Of a DNA stretch of 64,000 bases, positions 1-8,853 are shown piece after piece; positions within the stretch are counted from its first letter, which is position 1, and each line of letters opens with the position of its first letter. The DNA is from Siphonobacter aquaeclarae (GTDB taxonomy: Bacteria; Bacteroidota; Bacteroidia; Cytophagales; Spirosomataceae). The notes beneath the pieces were generated by a model. That model was not told where the DNA came from and made no database searches. It saw only the letters and a list, made by a program, of their open reading frames with translations. The stretch is taken from the NCBI RefSeq assembly GCF_900103285.1, contig NZ_FNGS01000001.1:613515-677514 (forward strand), in the 5' to 3' direction. The translations under genes were made by a program, and so were the position numbers.

Positions 1-1
1 T

Positions 2-844
2 ACCTATGCCGATGAAAAGAAGATCGACGTGCACCTGCGCGTCGATCCGTCGATTCAGACTCTCGTTATCGGTGATCCTACCCGTACATCCCAGGTATTG
101 AATAACCTTGTCCACAATGCCATCAAATTCACCCAGAAGGGCTGGATAAAGCTCAGTGTTGATACTGAAAATCAAACAGATACACAGATCACGCTCAAAA
201 TTACTGTAGAAGATACAGGCATAGGCATTGAGCCTGAGAAACAACGGTTGATTTTCGACCGGTTTACGCAGGCGGATTCGTCCATGAACCGGAGTTTCGG
301 CGGAACGGGACTCGGGCTGGCCATCTGCAAAAACCTCCTGGCGCTGCAAGGCATTGAACTGCATCTGGACAGTACGCCGGGCCGTGGTTCGGCCTTCTAT
401 TTCCTGCAAACCTTCCAGAAATCTTCCCAGCCGGTCCCCGAAGCGCAAACGCCGGTCAAGGTGCTGAATGAAAAAGCACTGGAGGGGGTTCCTATTTTGC
501 TGGTCGACGACCAACCCATGAACATTCTGGCCGCCCGCGGCATTCTCAAACGCTGGGGAGCGATCGTCGACGTCGCCATTAACGGCCAGGAAGCACTGGA
601 AAAACTGGAATCAACCAAGCCCTTTCTGGTGCTGATGGACCTTCAAATGCCGATTCTCAACGGCTACGAAGCCACCAAACAGCTGCGGGCACGCGGCATC
701 AACGTTCCGATTGTTGCGCTCACGGCCAGTCTTGTTCCCGAAATCGAAGACAAAGTCCGGGAAGCGGGGCTGAATGACATCGTCCTGAAACCCTTCAACC
801 CGCAGGAACTGCTGCGGGTCATATTGAAATACACTGAGCATTAA
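2..844 (+). CDS. Hybrid sensor histidine kinase, C-terminal part (HATPase + receiver)
   Basis: This is the 3' end of a gene cut by the left edge; the frame is open from base 2, so the GTG at 29 is internal. The first ~130 residues are a GHKL ATPase domain: an N-box (NNLVHNAIKF), the G1 box (EDTGIGIEPE), an F box (IFDRFTQAD) and the G2 box (GGTGLGLAICKNLL). A receiver domain follows, starting at PILLVDDQP, with the phospho-acceptor Asp in LMDLQMP and the conserved Lys in VLKPFN. The protein ends after the receiver, so this is a kinase with a fused C-terminal REC domain that probably feeds a phosphorelay. The dimerisation/His and sensor domains lie outside the window, so the signal cannot be inferred. 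The next gene is in the same direction after about 220 bp. Confidence 0.93.
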   Translation, partial: TYADEKKIDVHLRVDPSIQTLVIGDPTRTSQVLNNLVHNAIKFTQKGWIKLSVDTENQTDTQITLKITVEDTGIGIEPEKQRLIFDRFTQADSSMNRSFGGTGLGLAICKNLLALQGIELHLDSTPGRGSAFYFLQTFQKSSQPVPEAQTPVKVLNEKALEGVPILLVDDQPMNILAARGILKRWGAIVDVAINGQEALEKLESTKPFLVLMDLQMPILNGYEATKQLRARGINVPIVALTASLVPEIEDKVREAGLNDIVLKPFNPQELLRVILKYTEH

Positions 845-998
845 TACTCATCAATCCGTTTTTCAGCAAAAGGACAGTCTGTCACTTTGCAAAAGGCAGT
901 TTTTATGAGTATTTATGGTTATTTTAGGACAATAACTTCCTTGCTTTTACTTCGCCCCAAAGTCATCTTTTTTCGTCTGCCTTTGCCGATCCGACTGT

Positions 999-1006
999 AG
1001 CTTTGG
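999..1006 (+). promoter_or_regulatory. Candidate -7 element for cydAB
   Basis: TAGCTTTG matches the Bacteroidota -7 consensus TAnnTTTG and lies about 60 nt before the chosen cydA start. A TTTG at 982-985 is nearer than the usual ~19-20 bp spacing, so the -33 partner is uncertain. Confidence 0.35.
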
Positions 1007-1067
1007 CGTGGAGAGGCCCGTGTGCCGGGCAGGTGGAAAGCGCCTCTCTGTAAACCCCGAAAATGCC

Positions 1068-2375
1068 ATGGATGATTTTCTTGCTGCCCGTTCCCAGATG
1101 GCCCTTTCCCTGGGCTTTCACATTATCTTCTCGTGTATCGGCATGGTCATGCCTTTTTTCATGGCCGTTTCTCACTTTTACTGGCTGCGTACAGGGCGCC
1201 CCGTTTTCCGCAACATCACGAAGGCCTGGAGCAAAGGCGTTGCGATATTTTTCGCGACAGGCGCTGTTTCCGGAACGGTACTCTCTTTTGAACTGGGGCT
1301 TCTCTGGCCGACGTTCATGCAGCATGCGGGTCCGATTTTCGGCATGCCCTTTTCGCTGGAAGGCACAGCTTTCTTCATCGAAGCCATCGCGCTGGGCTTT
1401 TTTCTGTATGGCTGGGACCGGTTTCACCCGTGGTTTCACTGGGCGACGGGTGTTGTAGTCGGTATCAGCGGACTCGTTTCCGGCATTCTCGTCGTTTCCG
1501 CCAATGCCTGGATGAATAGTCCGGCCGGGTTTGACTACGTCGACGGGAAATACCTCAACATCGATCCCATCGCAGCGATGTTCAACGATGCCTGGCCGCT
1601 TCAGGCCCTGCATATGTGTCTGGCGGCTTTTGTGGCTACCGGTTTTGCGGTCGCCGGTGTTCATGCCCTCATGATCCGGCGGGGCCAATACGTTGATTTT
1701 CACAGCAAAGCGTTCCGGATCGCCGCCGTCTTTGGTACCGTCGCTGCCGTACTGCAACCCCTGAGCGGTGATTTATCGGCGAAAGACATCGCGAAACGGC
1801 AACCGGCGAAACTGGCAGCGATGGAAGCACATTTTCACACCGAAAAACGGGCTTCCCTCATCGTTGGAGGCCTTCCGGACGAAGACGCGCAGGAAGTAAA
1901 ATACGCGATCCGGCTCCCTGGTATGCTGAGTTTTCTGGCGCATGGCGATTTCGATAAGCCCGTCGCCGGTCTCGATACGATACCCAAAGAAAACCAACCG
2001 CCCGTCGCCCCTACCCACTTCGCGTTTCAGATTATGGTCGGCGCAGGTATGCTGTTGCTGGGCCTTTCCTTTCTCTATTTTCTTGCGTTATGGAAAGGAT
2101 GGTTGCAGCGACGTTGGCTGCTGGGGCTGTTTACCCTTGCTACTCCCCTGGGTTTCATTGCGGTAGAGGCAGGATGGACGGTAACTGAAGTGGGCCGCCA
2201 ACCCTGGATCATCCACAACATCATGCGTACAGCCGACGCCGTTACGCCGATGCCGGGCATTCGGTATTCGTTTTACCTGTTTACCGGGGTATACCTTTCG
2301 CTGGCGGTAGTCGTAGTGTTTATGCTGTACCGGCAGATCCGGATGGTTGGAAAACTCTATCACACAAACGCCTGA
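1068..2375 (+). CDS. cydA: Cytochrome bd ubiquinol oxidase subunit I
   Basis: Haem-carrying subunit of the cytochrome bd quinol oxidase, an inner-membrane enzyme that oxidises quinol and reduces O2 to water with high oxygen affinity. Visible hallmarks are the N-terminal His in LGFHII (residue 18, haem b595 ligand position), a His-containing segment around QALHMCLAAF (haem b558 ligand), the Q-loop motif KLAAMEAHFHTE, a Met-containing segment FQIMVGAGML, and the signature GRQPW. At 435 residues the Q-loop is short, so it belongs to the short Q-loop class rather than the E. coli long form. The frame is open upstream to a GTG-like start at 1008, but conservation begins at ATG 1068 (MDDFLAARSQMALSLGFH), which is preferred. 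The cydB gene starts 6 bp after its stop. Confidence 0.96.
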   Translation: MDDFLAARSQMALSLGFHIIFSCIGMVMPFFMAVSHFYWLRTGRPVFRNITKAWSKGVAIFFATGAVSGTVLSFELGLLWPTFMQHAGPIFGMPFSLEGTAFFIEAIALGFFLYGWDRFHPWFHWATGVVVGISGLVSGILVVSANAWMNSPAGFDYVDGKYLNIDPIAAMFNDAWPLQALHMCLAAFVATGFAVAGVHALMIRRGQYVDFHSKAFRIAAVFGTVAAVLQPLSGDLSAKDIAKRQPAKLAAMEAHFHTEKRASLIVGGLPDEDAQEVKYAIRLPGMLSFLAHGDFDKPVAGLDTIPKENQPPVAPTHFAFQIMVGAGMLLLGLSFLYFLALWKGWLQRRWLLGLFTLATPLGFIAVEAGWTVTEVGRQPWIIHNIMRTADAVTPMPGIRYSFYLFTGVYLSLAVVVVFMLYRQIRMVGKLYHTNA

Positions 2376-2381
2376 CTTGCC

Positions 2382-3392
2382 ATGCTATACGTCGTCATCG
2401 GCTACCTCTGGGCGGCCATTCTTCTGTATCTGTTGCTGGGCGGCGCCGACTTCGGCGCCGGTATCATCGAGCTCTTTACGTCCCGGAAAAACCGGAGCCG
2501 AACCCGCAAAACGTTGTATCACGCCATCGGTCCTATCTGGGAAGCGAATCATATGTGGCTGATTATCACGGTTGTAATATTATTTGTCGGCTTTCCGGTG
2601 ATCTACACGACCATGTCGACGTACCTGCATATTCCCCTGGCGCTTATGCTGCTGGGTATCATCGCGCGGGGAACCGCCTTTACGTTCCGGCATTACGACG
2701 CCGTCCGGGACGATATGCAGGTACTCTACAACCGGATTTTCATGTATTCGTCGTTTGTGACGCCGCTGTTTCTGGGTATCATTGCCGGCAGCGCGGTATC
2801 GGGATATATTGATACACAAGCGGGCGATTTTCTCCACGCCTATGTTTTCAGCTGGCTGCATGGGTTTTCCATCTCCGTCGGGTTGTTTACCGTCGCGATA
2901 TGCGGCTATCTGGCAGCTATCTACCTCATTGGCGAAACGCACGATCCGGACGAGAAGCTCCGCTTCATCCGCAAAGCACAGTTGTTTACGGGCGTCGCCA
3001 TCGGAATGGGTGGCCTGGTTTTTCTTACGGCCTGGGTCGAAGGCATTCCGCTGACAGAATGGGTATTCGGAAATGTACCCGGCATCATCGGTTTCTCGGC
3101 TGCGACGCTTTCCCTCATCTTTCTCTGGTACTATCTCCGCGCCGGGAAACCGGTTATTATCCGCTTGCTGGCGGGTTTTCAGGTGACGATGATACTGCTC
3201 ATCACCACGTACCGCCATTTCCCGGATATTGTTTTGCTGAAAAACGGAGATACCCTGTCCCTTCTCGCACATCAGGGGCAGGCCAAAACCATCGAGTCGC
3301 TGGGTATCGCGCTGCTCGCAGGCAGTATTTTCATTCTCCCTGCGCTGTTTTACCTGTTGTATAGTTTTCAGAAAGAAGAGGCACACGGATAG
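2382..3392 (+). CDS. cydB: Cytochrome bd ubiquinol oxidase subunit II
   Basis: Second structural subunit of the bd oxidase, 336 residues and almost entirely membrane helices. Family landmarks at the N-terminus are GGADFGAGI and GPIWEANHMWLI. It is co-transcribed with cydA (6 bp gap) and followed by a strong stem-loop. No small third subunit such as CydX and no cydCD exporter genes are seen next to it; those would have to be elsewhere in the genome. Confidence 0.96.
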   Translation: MLYVVIGYLWAAILLYLLLGGADFGAGIIELFTSRKNRSRTRKTLYHAIGPIWEANHMWLIITVVILFVGFPVIYTTMSTYLHIPLALMLLGIIARGTAFTFRHYDAVRDDMQVLYNRIFMYSSFVTPLFLGIIAGSAVSGYIDTQAGDFLHAYVFSWLHGFSISVGLFTVAICGYLAAIYLIGETHDPDEKLRFIRKAQLFTGVAIGMGGLVFLTAWVEGIPLTEWVFGNVPGIIGFSAATLSLIFLWYYLRAGKPVIIRLLAGFQVTMILLITTYRHFPDIVLLKNGDTLSLLAHQGQAKTIESLGIALLAGSIFILPALFYLLYSFQKEEAHG

Positions 3393-3457
3393 GACGGTTT
3401 CTTCCTCTGGTTTGAAAAGAATAATAACTGTCGAAAGCAGACAATCCACTGATTATC

Positions 3458-3508
3458 AAAGCGGCCGGGATGTGTTCCTCAAGAAGAAACACATCCCGGC
3501 CGCTTTTT
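3458..3508 (+). terminator. Rho-independent terminator after cydB
   Basis: A GC-rich stem of about 19 bp (AAAGCGGCCGGGATGTGTT, 3458-3476, pairing with 3488-3506) closes an 11-nt loop and runs into a short T tract. It ends the cydAB transcript before the sigma factor gene. Confidence 0.9.
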
Positions 3509-3674
3509 CATAGCCCTTCATCCGGAAAAAAAGTACTAAAAGTCAGGAGGTGGAGGTAGGGTATGCCCCTTTCCCTGCGTCTACCGGTTGCTTTTCATTT
3601 CTAATCGACGCATTGTGAATCTTCCAGACGACTCCAGGCAGGAAAAGCCGGTACTCCAGCTCCATTCCGGGGAA

Positions 3675-4256
3675 ATGCCCCGGGAGGCAGACAAGGAGTA
3701 TTTCATCCGGCAATCCTTCCGGCAGGATCCGAAAAAAGGATGTGAATTGCTGTTCCGCCGTTACTACGCGCCTCTGTGCAGTCATGCTGCGCGGTATGTG
3801 TATACCCGTGAAATCGCGGAAGATCTTGTGAGCGACGTGTTTTATACCTTCTGGAAAAAGGAACTCCACCTCGAAATCACCACGTCTTTCCGGGCATACC
3901 TTTTTACGGCTGTGCGGCACCGGTGCTTCTCCTATCTCCGGGCAGAAATGACGACGGGTAAAGCACCTGATTTCCCGGAAGTTACTTCTCCATTTCCCCT
4001 GCCCGATTCGCTGGTGGAATACGACGAACTGCACCTGCACATCGAGAAGATTGTCAGCGAACTGCCTCCGCAACGGCGGAAGGCCTTTCTCATGAGCCGG
4101 TACGAAGGACGCAGCTACCAGGAAATCGCCGAGCGGATGCTTATCTCAACGAAAGCAGTAGAGGCGCACATTTCCAAAAGCCTCCGGACCCTGCGGGAGG
4201 CGCTGAAAGATCACTGGCTGGTGTTGATTACCCTGGCTTTTCACGACGTCCTTTAA
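3675..4256 (+). CDS. ECF-type RNA polymerase sigma factor (Bacteroidota SusCD-linked family)
   Basis: A 193-residue sigma-70 family protein. Region 2 is seen around LFRRYYAPLCSHAARYV...AEDLVSDVFYTFW and region 4 around LPPQRRKAFLMSRYEG-SYQEIAERMLISTKAVEAHISKSL, an HTH that reads the -35 element. It is followed directly by a FecR anti-sigma gene and an STN-containing SusC gene, the standard cell-surface signalling arrangement: substrate binding to the porin is relayed through FecR and frees the sigma to transcribe the susCD pair. The frame is open upstream to TTG 3588 with a GTG at 3615; ATG 3675 was chosen because conservation and usual length start there. Confidence 0.92.
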   Translation: MPREADKEYFIRQSFRQDPKKGCELLFRRYYAPLCSHAARYVYTREIAEDLVSDVFYTFWKKELHLEITTSFRAYLFTAVRHRCFSYLRAEMTTGKAPDFPEVTSPFPLPDSLVEYDELHLHIEKIVSELPPQRRKAFLMSRYEGRSYQEIAERMLISTKAVEAHISKSLRTLREALKDHWLVLITLAFHDVL

Positions 4257-4276
4257 CCGACTGGCACCACCCATTT

Positions 4277-5287
4277 ATGACCAATATGAATCCTGTATTA
4301 TCCAAAGATAGCGTCTTCTCTTACTTTGCCGGAATGGCAACGCCGCTTCAGAAGGCCCTTCTGGAGGAATGGCTGCGGCATCCGGCCCATGTCGAACTGT
4401 ATTTCGAATGGCTCGAGGAATGGGAAGCCGGTCAGCCGCAACTGATACCCGACGTAGACGTAGCGTTTACCCACTTTTCCAACCGCCTGGCGGAACCGGC
4501 GGCGGAGCATGAAACGGCGACCCCAGGGCCGGCTCCGCTTCGCCGCGCCCGCCGGCTGGGGTGGATTGCTGCGGCGACGATTACCCTCCTGCTGACCGCC
4601 TGGTGGCAGCGCGCACAGATCCTGGAAAAAACCTATGAAACCGGTCCGGGTCAGGTCAGCGCCGTCAAGCTGGCCGACGGCAGCCGCGTGGTACTCAACG
4701 CCAATTCCGTCCTGACGGTCCCGAGATGGGGCTTCGGAACGGATACCCGGGATGTCCGCCTCAACGGCGAGGCGACGTTTTCGGTCCGGCATACGGTTGA
4801 TCACCGTCGTTTTACCGTCACCCTTCCTGATCAGAGCAAAGTGACGGTTCTGGGCACCGAGTTCGTCGTATATGCCCGTCCGAGAGGGACGCACGTGGTG
4901 CTCAACCGCGGGAAGGTACAGCTGACTTCCCCGGCAAATCCGCGGCCGCTGGCGATGAAACCGGGCGAGCGCGCGACCATCCTCCCCGCCGGTCATGTCA
5001 AAGTCGAAAACCTGACGCCGGCGCAGGCGGAAAGCGAACGCTCCTGGGAAGAACACCGCTTCGTCTTCGACCACACGCCGCTGCAGGAGGTGGCGACGCG
5101 GATGAATGAGGTATTTGACGTCCACGTCTACATCGAAGACAAGGCCCTGGCCCGCCGTGAACTGACTGGTACCTATCCGGCAACCACCGCCGAGGAACTG
5201 CTCGACATCCTGTCGGAGATGCTGGACATCGAAGTGAAAAAACAGAAAAAGAAATTGCTTCTCCTGCCCCGCAGAAACACCTACTAA
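4277..5287 (+). CDS. FecR-family anti-sigma factor
   Basis: Membrane-bound anti-sigma/signal transducer of 336 residues. The cytoplasmic N-terminal region (~1-90) should bind the sigma factor. One transmembrane helix lies near residues 93-110 (GWIAAATITLLLTAWW). A periplasmic FecR domain follows (from about ETGPGQVSAVKLADGSRVVL to GTEFVVYARPRG), then a DUF4974-like C-terminal domain (FVFDHTPLQEVATRMNEVF) that contacts the signalling domain of the porin. It starts 20 bp after the sigma gene and 21 bp before susC, so the three are probably co-transcribed. Confidence 0.93.
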   Translation: MTNMNPVLSKDSVFSYFAGMATPLQKALLEEWLRHPAHVELYFEWLEEWEAGQPQLIPDVDVAFTHFSNRLAEPAAEHETATPGPAPLRRARRLGWIAAATITLLLTAWWQRAQILEKTYETGPGQVSAVKLADGSRVVLNANSVLTVPRWGFGTDTRDVRLNGEATFSVRHTVDHRRFTVTLPDQSKVTVLGTEFVVYARPRGTHVVLNRGKVQLTSPANPRPLAMKPGERATILPAGHVKVENLTPAQAESERSWEEHRFVFDHTPLQEVATRMNEVFDVHVYIEDKALARRELTGTYPATTAEELLDILSEMLDIEVKKQKKKLLLLPRRNTY

Positions 5288-5308
5288 AGCTCTAACTGTC
5301 TGACTGCT

Positions 5309-8300
5309 ATGATGCGACGATTACCCCCCGTCCGGGCCCTGTCCCTTTGTGTACTGGTCGGAATCACCCCGCTCATGACCCATGCCCAGCTCTATGCCCT
5401 TTCGGCGCAGAAAGCCCGGGTCTTCGCCCATGAAGTTCCACTGCGGGATGTCCTGCTTCAACTGAAGGAGCGGTATCAGGTCGATATTCTCTTCGAGGAA
5501 AATCAGCAACTGCTTGTTCGCGGCGCGCTGCTCCGTGATGCAACACTTGAGCAAAACCTCGATCACCTGCTGGCATCCACCGGTTTACGTTATAGGAAAG
5601 TCAAAAAAGACACGTACATCCTGAAGCAAGCCGCGCCGGAGGTCAGTTTCCTGGCACAGCGGAGCAACGCGCTCCCGCCCGAGGCCACACCGATACGCCT
5701 TTCGCCGGCACGGACCGAACTGATCGTCGCCATTCCGCCGGTAAAAGGAAAGGTAACCGACCGGGCGACGGGCCAGCCGCTCGTTGGCGTCAGCGTCCTG
5801 CTGAAAGGTACCGGTCAGGGCACCTCTACCAACGCAGCCGGGGAATTTACCCTCAGCCTCGCCGAAAGCCAGGGTATCCTGTTAGTCTCCTCGATCGGGT
5901 ACCAGACCGAGGAAATACCCCTCGGCGGACGGACGAGCCTGGCTATTTCCCTCGCAGCCGATACCAAGGCGCTGGGCGAGGTAGTCGTCACGGCGCTGGG
6001 GATCAAGCGGGAACAGAAAGCCCTCGGGTATTCCGTCGCGCAGATCGACGGCGCCGAGCTTTCCAACGTCAAATCGCCCAATATGCTCAACGCCCTGGCC
6101 GGAAAAGTAGCGGGCGTGAACATTGTCAGCACCAGTACGGATGCAGGTTCGACGGCCCTGATTACCATCCGCGGGCAATCTTCCATTTCGAAGGATAATC
6201 AGCCACTGTTTGTGGTGGACGGCATACCTGTAGCGCCTTCTCTCCGGACCCCCAACATGGCCATCGGCCGGTCAGTCACCGACTACGGCAGCCCCATCGG
6301 CGATATCAACCCCGATGATATTGAGAGCGTTACCATCCTCAAAGGCGCCAGCGCGGCGGCCCTGTACGGCAGCCGGGCCGGCAGCGGGGTAGTCCTCATT
6401 ACCACCAAAACAGGCTCAAAAGCCCGGAAAGGTCTCGGCGTGACGGTGAATTCCACCACCATGTTCGATAAAATCTGGCAATACCCGGAGTTTCAGAATC
6501 AGTTCGGCACCGGGGATTTTCCGGGAACGGCCAACACCGTGCAGGGAAGCGCCTGGGGCCCGCGTCTGGACGTTGGCATGAAGAAAGCCCAGTGGAACAG
6601 CCCGCTCGACGCCAGCGGCAACCGAATTCCGACAGACTGGGTCTCGTACCCCAACCGGATCAGCGACTTTTTCAGAGTAGGAACGACCTTTACGAATAAC
6701 CTGGCGGTGACGTCGAACGGTGAAAAGGGAAGCTTCCGTCTTTCCTATACCAATCTGTCGAACAACGGCGTCGTACCGAATACCGGTTTGAAGCGCAACT
6801 CGCTCGACCTGGCAGCCAATTACAAGCTGCACGACCGGGTACGTATTTCCACCAACGTCGGGTATACCAATAACAGCAGCGCCAACCGCGCCGCCGCCTA
6901 CCGGGAGAGTGTCACGGAAATTCTGTACAAAATGCCAGCGAACGTGGACCTGCGCCCGCTCCGCAACTACTGGAAACCCGGCCGGGAAGGGTTTGAGCAG
7001 TTTACGTACGACCCCGGAAACCTCGACAACCCGTACCTCGTCGCCTACGAAGAAACCAACGGCTACCGCCGGAACCGCATCATCGGAAACGTACAGGCGT
7101 TCGTGGATATCACGAAAGACCTCAGTCTCATGGTCCGGACCGGGATGGATTTTTATGCCGAAGAACAGGACCTCAAGCGGCCCTTCAGCGGCAAGCGGAC
7201 GCCGCTCGGCGGGTACTACCTGAACAACCTGTTTTTTACGGAACATAACTCCGACTTCCTGCTTTCGTACAAGAAGACGCTGACACCCGACTGGCAGTTT
7301 TCGGCTTCTGTCGGCGCCAACCGCATGGACCAGCAGTCGCGCAGTACCGCGACTACCGCCGGCAGCCTGGTCCTGCCCGGCATCTACAACTTCTCGAACG
7401 CCGCTGCCGGAACGGTCACGACGCTTCAGAATAATACCCGGAAGCGCATCAACAGCATCTACGGTACTGCGGAGGTTTCGTACAAAAACATGCTGTTCCT
7501 GAATGTGACGGGGCGGAATGACTGGTCGAGTACGCTGCCATCTCAAAACAACTCCTTTTTCTATCCGTCCTTTTCGCTCAGTTCGGTCGTGACGGATATG
7601 CTCAAAATGCAGTCGAACGTACTCACGTTTGCGAAAGTACGGGCAAACTGGTCACAGGTAGGCAGCGACACCGATCCCTACCAACTCTACAATACCCTGT
7701 TGTTTGATACGGACTGGGGCACGGTGAAGCGTCCGAACCTCGATTTCGCCCTGAAAAACAGCCTGTTGAAGCCGGAAATCGCAACTTCGTATGAACTTGG
7801 TACCGACCTGCGGTTCTTCCGCGGCGGCCGGATCGGGCTGGAGTTTACCTGGTACAAGACCAACAACCGGAACCAGATCATCAAGATCCCGACTACCATT
7901 GCGGCCGGTTCGAGTACCCGCCTCGTCAACGCCGGAAATATTCAGAACGAAGGAATTGAAATCGGGGTACGGGCTGTACCCATTGATGCGGTGCTGCGCT
8001 GGGAAATTTCGGCCAACTATACCCGGAATATCAACAAAGTCATCAAGCTGATCGACGGGCTGACGGAGTATTCGATGGGTAGTGCCGATGGCGACAACAT
8101 CCGCTACCTGCTCAAGGAAGGTACCAAAATCGGGGATATGTATACGCCCAGCTGGATCAAGGTACCCGACGGACCGTACAAGGGCCAGCCCCTGCTGACG
8201 TCGGCCGGCCTGCTTCAGCGCCAGACTACCTATGATTACCTCGGCAACTACAACCCGGATTTCTCAGTCGGTTTCAACAACACGTTCACGTATAAAAACC

Positions 8301-8842
8301 TGACGCTCAACTTCCTGATCGACTGGCGCCAGGGCGGCAAGTTCTACTCGTACCCGATGAAAACGATGATACTCCAGGGTACCTCGGCACTGACGCTACG
8401 CGGTCGCGACGCAGAAACCGGAGGCCTGGCCTGGACCGACGGCGAGCGCCGCCAGCGGAATGACGGGATGATCGTCCAGGGGTACATCGCCAACGGCGAC
8501 GGTACGTACCGGGAAAATACCAACATCCTGTCGGCGTCAGCTTACTACGACAACCTGTACAACAAGTACTACGAGCGCACCACGTATGACGCCTCATTTG
8601 TCAAGCTCCGCGAGGCATCCCTGACCTATCAGTTCGGCAAAAAGGTACTCAGCCGCCTGCCGGTGTATAACCTGTCGGTTTCTCTCATCGGACGGAACCT
8701 GTTTAACTGGACGGCGTGTGACAACGGATTCGACCCCGAAACAAGCATGAGCGTCGCCGAAGACGGCTTCCGCCGCGGCGTAGGGCACTGGACGCTCCCG
8801 GGCGTGCGCTCCTACGGATTCAAGCTGGGCTTTCAATTTTAA
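5309..8842 (+). CDS. SusC/RagA TonB-dependent outer-membrane porin with N-terminal signalling domain
   Basis: An 1,177-residue TonB-linked porin that imports an oligosaccharide or other ligand with its SusD partner. Order: signal peptide (to about residue 27, ending HAQL), an STN secretin/TonB short domain (~35-110; EVPLRDVLLQLKERY...VDILFEE), a carboxypeptidase-regulatory-like domain (VKGKVTDRATGQPLVGVSVL), the plug with the SusC signature (EVVVTALGIKREQKALGYSV; LYGSRAGSGVVLITTK), then a 22-strand barrel ending in KLGFQF. The STN domain fits the adjacent sigma/FecR pair and shows that this is a transducing porin. The SusD gene follows after 11 bp. The substrate cannot be told: no glycoside hydrolase is linked. 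Confidence 0.95.
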   Translation: MMRRLPPVRALSLCVLVGITPLMTHAQLYALSAQKARVFAHEVPLRDVLLQLKERYQVDILFEENQQLLVRGALLRDATLEQNLDHLLASTGLRYRKVKKDTYILKQAAPEVSFLAQRSNALPPEATPIRLSPARTELIVAIPPVKGKVTDRATGQPLVGVSVLLKGTGQGTSTNAAGEFTLSLAESQGILLVSSIGYQTEEIPLGGRTSLAISLAADTKALGEVVVTALGIKREQKALGYSVAQIDGAELSNVKSPNMLNALAGKVAGVNIVSTSTDAGSTALITIRGQSSISKDNQPLFVVDGIPVAPSLRTPNMAIGRSVTDYGSPIGDINPDDIESVTILKGASAAALYGSRAGSGVVLITTKTGSKARKGLGVTVNSTTMFDKIWQYPEFQNQFGTGDFPGTANTVQGSAWGPRLDVGMKKAQWNSPLDASGNRIPTDWVSYPNRISDFFRVGTTFTNNLAVTSNGEKGSFRLSYTNLSNNGVVPNTGLKRNSLDLAANYKLHDRVRISTNVGYTNNSSANRAAAYRESVTEILYKMPANVDLRPLRNYWKPGREGFEQFTYDPGNLDNPYLVAYEETNGYRRNRIIGNVQAFVDITKDLSLMVRTGMDFYAEEQDLKRPFSGKRTPLGGYYLNNLFFTEHNSDFLLSYKKTLTPDWQFSASVGANRMDQQSRSTATTAGSLVLPGIYNFSNAAAGTVTTLQNNTRKRINSIYGTAEVSYKNMLFLNVTGRNDWSSTLPSQNNSFFYPSFSLSSVVTDMLKMQSNVLTFAKVRANWSQVGSDTDPYQLYNTLLFDTDWGTVKRPNLDFALKNSLLKPEIATSYELGTDLRFFRGGRIGLEFTWYKTNNRNQIIKIPTTIAAGSSTRLVNAGNIQNEGIEIGVRAVPIDAVLRWEISANYTRNINKVIKLIDGLTEYSMGSADGDNIRYLLKEGTKIGDMYTPSWIKVPDGPYKGQPLLTSAGLLQRQTTYDYLGNYNPDFSVGFNNTFTYKNLTLNFLIDWRQGGKFYSYPMKTMILQGTSALTLRGRDAETGGLAWTDGERRQRNDGMIVQGYIANGDGTYRENTNILSASAYYDNLYNKYYERTTYDASFVKLREASLTYQFGKKVLSRLPVYNLSVSLIGRNLFNWTACDNGFDPETSMSVAEDGFRRGVGHWTLPGVRSYGFKLGFQF

Positions 8843-8853
8843 GCATCAAACCA

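Noticed and set aside
963-1757. Long minus-strand open frame opposite cydA (264 codons)
   Set aside because: Its translation is rich in Arg/His/Gly with no domain, and cydA on the other strand is certain; it is a shadow of a GC-rich gene.
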